Assembly (NCBI RefSeq): GCF_947179515.1
Contig: NC_067476.1
Coordinates: 56,887,800-56,951,799, forward strand
Reading direction: 5' to 3'
Origin: Apodemus sylvaticus
Taxonomy: Eukaryota > Chordata > Mammalia > Rodentia > Muridae
DNA length: 64,000 bases
Positions 58,752-64,000 of this stretch are shown piece by piece. The translations under genes were made by a program, and so were the position numbers. Numbering within the stretch: position 1 is the first letter of the stretch; the number at the start of each line of letters is the position of its first letter. Under the pieces are notes generated by a model. It did no database searches and was not told the origin of the DNA. It worked only from the letters and a program-made list of their open reading frames with translations.

Positions 58752-60523
58752 GTTTGTATTTCGTTTACTCTTGAGAGTCAAACAGAGAAGTCTGCAGGCC
58801 TTTGCTAGCTGCCGAAAGCACACTGCGCAGTTTTATCTCTGCCTCGGGAACTCAGAGCCTCTTAGTAAATGTTGGTGGGGATCGGCTTCAGAAATTAAAT
58901 TTTCCGCTTTAATATGAAACTGTGTCGCCTTGGAAATGAGATGCTGAGCCCACAGAGCTTACACGCTGTTCATCACACATCAGAGATCCACGCTGCCTGT
59001 GCGGCCTGGAGCCATCACGTGGCCTTGTGGTGCCTTGCTGGCTGGCTGGCGGGCGGGCAGGCCTCAGCGCTACGGCACTGATGTCTGTTGCCCTCTTGCA
59101 GAATTGCCCTCTAGCATATGTGCAGAGATTTTAACCCCCAAAGGAATGCTCACTGGCACATCTGTCTAGACATCTAGTCAACCCAAACATGACCACGAGC
59201 CTGTGTACCAACCTAGATGAAAAAACGCTCTCGACTGAACATGTACGAATAGTTCTCTTTTATTCCACAAGAAATGGAGCTATAACAACCATTTCCGTAG
59301 GATTGACACTTTATTAGTTCTTATAGGTAATCCAAGGGGAATTTCAAATACATGAGAGCAATACATCTTTTACATGCAAGTATCCTGCACTTTTTATGTA
59401 AAGGATTAGAGCATCTGCAAACTGTACTGTAACCTGTAGATTTTTCTCAAGCGGCCCCCTCCCCCACAGGGACGCCAGTTTAAACACTGAAGTGACTGAT
59501 GGTCTTTTGACTCTTTGGAGTTTTGCTTTGAAATAAGTTAATTATTGATTATAACCAGGAGTCAGAAGTCTTATGAGGACAGCCCTAATCTTTCTTAGTT
59601 TATCCAGACGGACTGAGTGATTATTACAGATTTGCAGGTAGATCTGAGGCTCCATGTGGAAAATATAAAGTCATCACATGAGAAGGGATGGTGGCCCTCA
59701 GGCTGTGCCATAGCCAGTGCAGGAGACACTTCATTAAGTTCACCCCACGGGCTTATAAATCTTCTCTATCTATAGGGAAAGATCTTAGTGTACACTATTT
59801 TATCTCTTGCTGTTCTCCTGAGACATATAACTCCTTCATATAGGGAGAAATGTGTTATAAGTCAGGGGTATAAGCATACTGCAGTTATTTTTACATATAC
59901 TTCAGGCTCAGGATATATAGATGATATAGATATAGATAGTGACTGTTTTTGGCATTTAATCAGAACAGCATTTATTATTATCTTGGGATTTATGCACCAT
60001 AGGCTCTATGTTCTTGTGCACATATGAGGACCTCTCACATGCACATATTTTCTTCCAAGCTTCTGGAATTTGTTTTGTTAGATGGAAACAAACAGGGAAC
60101 ATGATTATAGAGCAACAAATAATGAACTGAGAAGAACCACATTAGCTGGGTAGTGGTGATACACATCTGTAAGCCCAGCACTCTGGGAGGCAGAGGCAGG
60201 TGGATTTCTGAGTTCAAGGCCAGCCTGGTCTACAGAGTGAGTTCCAGGACAGCCAGGGCTATACAGAGAAACCCTGTCTCAAAAAAATCAAATCCAAAAA
60301 ACCAAAAAAAAAAAAAAAGAAGAAGAAGAAGAAGAAGAAGAACCACATTATTTTCACCTTAGTTTTTTCACAAGGACCATCAAGGCCTTGGGATGTTAAA
60401 TGCACACTACAGGATCAGTGGTGATTGCAACATATGACTTGTAACATATGATACCAGTATTGGTTGCTGCAGAACTCATCAGACATGGAACATTGAATTT
60501 TCTCCTCTCGCTATCTCACTCAG
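58752..60523 (+). other. Intron within ORD domain with a B1
   Basis: 1772 bp. Contains a complete B1; the stretch 58760-60120 shows no nameable feature apart from a T/A-rich part near 59880-59940. Confidence 0.85.
60145..60336 (+). repeat. B1 SINE with A tail and (GAA)n, intact target duplication
   Basis: 'gctgggtagtggtgatacac', 'gcccagcactctgggaggca', 'ttcaaggccagcctggtcta', then 'aaaccctgtctcaaaaaaat' and GAA units. The duplication agaagaaccacatta lies at 60130-60144 and again at 60336-60350. Confidence 0.95.
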
Positions 60524-60602
60524 ATATCAGATGGAAAAACAAGTTCTGGGGAAAGTCAATGGAAATCCTGCCTGTCGGAACCCTGAACGTCATGCTTCCA
60601 AA
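60524..60602 (+). CDS. Osbpl6: Osbpl6 exon 18: ORD strands IRWKNKFWGKS
   Basis: 79 nt, phase 1 to 2. Completes Asp, then IRWKNKFWGKSMEILPVGTL and NVMLP plus two bases of Lys. ORD beta-barrel strands; the FWGKS segment is conserved in ORPs. Acceptor tcactcag, donor gtaggt. Confidence 0.97.
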
Positions 60603-60896
60603 GTAGGTTGTTCTCTGCTCCTCTCGGGCTTCTTTCTTTCTCTTGCAGTCCAGGTGGGAATTCTGGAAGGTTCTAAAGGTCCGTGTCCCTGTATGCCCAA
60701 AGTCTGTCACCTTCATGGATTCCCACAACTCATGCAACAGCCTTTGCACATACACCATGGCTTTCTGCTTCTCTCCTGGCATCCCTCCTTTGGTCAGCCC
60801 AAAGCCACCACGGGCCATGGCCCACCAGCATGTCAGGCTACATTTTTTTTTTTAGCAAGCTCTCCCCTTATCCATTTTTCTTATACTACTTATACT

Positions 60897-60948
60897 TATA
60901 TCTATATCTATCTATCTATATATATATATCACATAGATACATAGATAA
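60897..60948. repeat. (TATC/TA)n tract
   Basis: TATC and TA units of about 50 bases before gatacatagata. Confidence 0.85.
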
Positions 60949-61147
60949 AAGACGTATTTTAAGTTATTTATCAAAAACTAACAATGGAATTCTTTCATGA
61001 TTGTATTCTATATTAAAATTTAAAAGACAAGGCCATACATTTTTTAAATTACTTGATATTTGTTTTGAGAACTGAGATATTAATTTGTTACCCTTTGCTT
61101 GCTTGACTGATCTGGGTTTTATCTGTTTGGATGGTAGGATGTGCTAG

Positions 61148-61492
61148 GGAGGGGAGCTAAAGAGGTGGCTCCGTGTATAAAAGCACTTCACAAACACAAG
61201 AACCTGAGTCCAAATCCCCAGAAGCCCTGTAAAAGCTGGATACACATAGCAAGAGTGCCTGTGATCCCAGTGCTGTGGGAAGATGGGCGGCAGAGACAGG
61301 AGAAGCCTCAGAGACCTCTCAGGCCAGCTGGCCTGCAGGATGCAGGATGCAGGATGCAGGAGAGAAATGGCACAGTGACCCTGTCTCTAGGGGGAAGGCA
61401 AAGACCAACACCTGAGGTTATGCTCTGACCTCCACACACATGCCGTGCACCTGCGGTTATGCATGTGAGCACAGACACACACACACACAAGT
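61148..61492 (+). repeat. B4-type composite SINE
   Basis: A tRNA-like head ('gctaaagaggtggctccgtg'), a B1-like middle ('gatcccagtgctgtgggaag'), then ctgacctccacacacatgcc and a CA tail. A short heptamer, aggatgc, is repeated near 61338-61361 inside it. Confidence 0.65.
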
Positions 61493-62427
61493 ACACAGTA
61501 TGCTGATGAATTGAATATGAAAAAAAGATAAGATTAAAGAATAAATTTGCAATACGTGAAAATTTATGAAGAATAACGAATTTTCCTGGGTATCTGTAAT
61601 ACCTGTGTCACACCAGTTAGACCTTAGAAGTGTTGCACCTGATTTGTGGCCAGGCCCTTTCATTGGTTGGCAGAAATTCCATGCATCATCCCCAGAACTT
61701 TGACTGGACTCCTACCAGAGACGGGCTTGCTCACTTCGTCTTTTTCCTAAAGAATGACTCCATCTTTCTTTTTAACTTTTATTATGACAACATAGTTTGA
61801 GAGTGCTCTGAGAGTAATCATTCTCAAATGTGTATCTGATTAATTCTGCTTCTCTCCAGTCCTTCCACCATATGCGTTGCCTGCCTGTCAATGCAGAGTC
61901 TTCTGTGGGTCACTAAATGCCCTCCCTGGCCCTCCTCATGACCTGGAACCCACAGCTTGCAGAACTCTAGATACCGTGTTTTTTTCTGGCCCGTGTCTTA
62001 CCCATCCCTCATACACTGTACCCACCTCCACACCACAAACCTACAGAGTTGGCCTCATCTGCGATGGCTTGCCCAATAATCCCTCCATGTCCCAGGACTC
62101 TAGGAACTAAACCCCTCTTCTGTTCTCATGCTTTGTTCATTGGTAAATAGTAACCTTCGTGATACTTGAATTCTTGAGTATTTTCTGACATGTCAGTATA
62201 CCAGAGGGCTAGAATAGAGGCATTGTTGAGCTTAGCAGCTTCGGGTTCATAGAACACATTACTACTGTAAAGAAATAAATGATGTCATGCATTTTTATCA
62301 CTACACAGGTTTTTCAAGAAATGAGGAGAAAGTGAGAGAAGAGGTTTTACCCAGATAATATTCTCCTTTGTAGGAACAGTAATATGTCTGTGTCAGTTGC
62401 TCTTAACCAGTGCTGTGTTCTGTGCAG

Positions 62428-62572
62428 ATATGGAGATTACTATGTGTGGAATAAAGTCACCACGTGCATACACAACATCCTCAGTGGGAGGAGATGGATT
62501 GAGCATTATGGTGAAGTGACCATTAGGAATACCAAAAGCAGTGTTTGCATTTGCAAACTCACATTTGTCAAG
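62428..62572 (+). CDS. Osbpl6: Osbpl6 exon 19: ORD strands YGDYYVWNKV...FVK
   Basis: 145 nt, phase 2 to 0. Completes Lys, then YGDYYVWNKVTTCIHNILSG, RRWIEHYGEVTIRNTKSSVC and ICKLTFVK. WIEHYGEVTIRNTKSS is a well conserved ORD barrel segment. Acceptor tgtgcag, donor gtaaga. Confidence 0.98.
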
Positions 62573-63066
62573 GTAAGAAGCACTGTAGAAAGGGGAGGCT
62601 TGTACGGAGTGCTTCCTAAGGAAGCAGTCAGAGGAGGAGGCAGGCAGAGGAAAGCTGCCCTGCATTGTGTCTTCTTAGACACTTAGGCATCTGAGACAAG
62701 ACAGCACAGCTGGCCTGGAGTTGCTTCAGAGATATAAACCCCTGGATTTGTAGAGATCAAAATATCACGCCAAAGGAGAAAGGAATTTATTTTCAAAATC
62801 TCGTTTCTACATAGTCACCCAGTATACTCAGTAAAATTCTAGACCATATTCCATTCCTATACTGACTCCTCTAGTATCTATATTGCCTGATGATGTAAAA
62901 ATGTATTTAGGTGATCTTATTTAAGGAGCTCATTCTAAAACAGCTGCCAGTTTCTCAAAATACTTGAAGAGAACCATATAGATGACAGCTGCCAGTCATT
63001 CCAAACCCATCAAACCCCTTCCTGAAGCAATCCAAATTGAGCCAAAAGAAAGCATTACCTTTATTA

Positions 63067-63248
63067 TTATTATTATTATTATTATTATTGGTTTTTTGGA
63101 TATGGTTTTTTTGAGACAGGGTTTCTCTGTATAGCCCTGGCTGTCCTGGAACTCATTCTGTAGACCAGGCTGGCTTCAAACTCAGAAATCTGCCTGCCTC
63201 TGCCTCCCAGAGTGCTGGGATCATAGGCATGCACCACCACCACCCAGC
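63067..63248 (-). repeat. B1 SINE, antisense, with (TTA)n and target duplication
   Basis: 'ttttttgagacagggtttct', 'ctgtagaccaggctggcttc' and 'gagtgctgggatcataggca' are antisense B1. A TTA tract (63067-63089) sits on the tail side. The duplication aagcattacctttatta occurs at 63050-63066 and, as aagcattacccttatta, at 63249-63265. Confidence 0.95.
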
Positions 63249-63571
63249 AAGCATTACCCTTATTAACTAGAAAAAAAAGGGTTAGGGACAGAAACGTCCA
63301 TGGAACACCATGTTTCCAGTTAACACTGCTCTGAAGTAGAATATACAACACCATAAGCACGTTTGTTTAAGTATATTACAGGCTTACCAGCTATGTTGAT
63401 ATCATATCCCATTGAAGTTCTTTAAGATCCATGAGCCAGGGAGAAAATCTGAAGAGAAAACTCATGAACCCATGAGTTAATATTGGGCTCTTCAGCTAAT
63501 AACTGATCTGGAGCTAGAGGATGACAGGCTATCATGCTGTGGCATGGAGCAGAAGGCTTAGTTTGATTTGG

Positions 63572-63650
63572 TTTAGTTTTTATGGTACTAAGAATCAATC
63601 AAATCCATGGCTTTGCCCATGGTAAGCCAGTACTCATACCACATGCCCAG
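63572..63650 (-). repeat. ID-type SINE fragment, antisense
   Basis: 'tcaaatccatggctttgccc' and 'atggtaagccagtactcata' in the reversed ID order. Confidence 0.4.
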
Positions 63651-63689
63651 CCCTGTGACTACCCTTTTCGTAAGAATCAATGTAACCAT

Positions 63690-63825
63690 CCATTGTAGCA
63701 CACCTCTAAGCTCAGCACTTTTGTCTGAGGTAGAAGGATTGTGAGTTTTATGTCAGCCAGGGCTACACAGTAAGTTCCCAGCCAGCTGAAGCTTCCTTAG
63801 TGAGGCTCTCCTGAGACAGAGAGCA
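63690..63825 (+). repeat. Diverged B1-like SINE
   Basis: 'gcacacctctaagctcagca', 'gaggtagaaggattgtgagt' and 'gtcagccagggctacacagt' follow B1 order. Confidence 0.6.
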
Positions 63826-63944
63826 AGAAGGGCAGCCTTCTGTATGGATGGCACGTGCTGAGCTGCATCCCAGGGAAGGAACACTGTTCCTATGGAGAGG
63901 ACAGCTTGGTGTTGCTAAAACCCTTGGGGTTGCTTGTCTTCCAG

Positions 63945-64000
63945 GTGAATTACTGGAACTCCAACGTGAATGAAGTCCAGGGGGTGGTGATAGACCAGGA
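63945..64000 (+). CDS. Osbpl6: Osbpl6 exon 20: ORD continuation, cut by window end
   Basis: Starts phase 0 after acceptor cttccag. Reads VNYWNSNVNEVQGVVIDQ plus two bases (ga). It continues the ORD barrel; the rest of the exon and the C-terminal about 150 residues are outside. Confidence 0.97.
   Translation, partial: MNYWNSNVNEVQGVVIDQ

Larger units (their letters stand above)
60603..62427 (+). other. Intron within ORD domain with B4 composite
   Basis: 1825 bp. Contains a TATC-type tract and a B4-type composite SINE; no exon otherwise. Confidence 0.85.
62573..63944 (+). other. Intron within ORD domain
   Basis: 1372 bp. Holds a B1 with TTA repeat and an old B1-like piece at 63690-63825; other parts show nothing nameable. 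Confidence 0.85.
1..64000 (+). other. Osbpl6: Osbpl6 (ORP6) locus, internal part of the gene
   Basis: Seen: 20 exons on the + strand join in one open frame of 776 codons plus 2 nt, and every intron begins GT and ends AG. The product reads, in order, Ser-rich N terminus, PH domain, coiled and Ser-rich linker, FFAT motif, acidic linker and most of an ORD domain. Known: ORP6 belongs to the ORP3/ORP6/ORP7 subgroup of oxysterol-binding protein relatives, which bridge the ER (through VAP) and phosphoinositide-rich membranes and bind or exchange sterol and phosphoinositide lipids. I prefer ORP6 over ORP3 or ORP7 because the linker segments MQPNSFPWQS and VPFSATMSPVRL and the N-terminal SIHVLERTAS match ORP6 as I remember it. 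Human ORP6 is about 930-960 residues, so roughly 34 N-terminal and about 150 C-terminal residues lie outside. No promoter or polyadenylation site of the gene is in the window. Confidence 0.95.

Overview
The window is nuclear DNA from a murine rodent (mouse-like; I cannot separate Mus from close relatives by eye). The evidence is GT-AG introns, B1, B2, B3, B4 and ID-type SINEs, rodent L1 3' ends, rodent hAT (URR1-like) elements and many long microsatellites. There is no bacterial-style gene organisation; almost every long ORF is chance, repeat or microsatellite translation.

One gene explains all convincing coding sequence: Osbpl6, encoding oxysterol-binding protein-related protein 6 (ORP6), on the + strand and running off both ends. 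I placed 20 exons that join in one frame (2330 nt, 776 codons plus 2 nt), all with GT-AG introns, plus one candidate 24-nt microexon. The start codon exon should lie left of base 1 and the last part of the lipid-binding domain lies right of base 64000.

Layout: 1-11555 is a 5' intron with repeats and no exon I could find. 11556-11648 is an N-terminal Ser-rich exon. 17844-21606 holds four exons with the PH domain, the last two split by an intron of only 108 bp. 23920-28123 and 32100-36875 hold the linker with a coiled segment and an optional basic exon. 40782-40915 and 49310-49417 flank the longest complete intron, which contains the microexon candidate and a 240-bp GAAA/GGAA block. 51393-51530 carries the FFAT motif that binds VAP on the ER. 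56559-64000 encodes the acidic linker and most of the ORD lipid-transfer domain, including the family signature EQVSHHPP, which is split across two exons.

The protein logic: the PH domain targets phosphoinositide-bearing membrane, the FFAT motif tethers to ER VAP proteins, and the ORD exchanges lipid at the contact. Several linker exons begin and end in phase 0, so they can be skipped or included without breaking frame. The most interesting leads are the candidate microexon at 41897-41920, the frame-preserving 108-bp intron at 21328-21435, and a 64-bp tandem triplication that copies a splice donor three times at 24043-24233. I found no undescribed multi-gene system; this is an ordinary vertebrate gene locus with some unusual splicing architecture.
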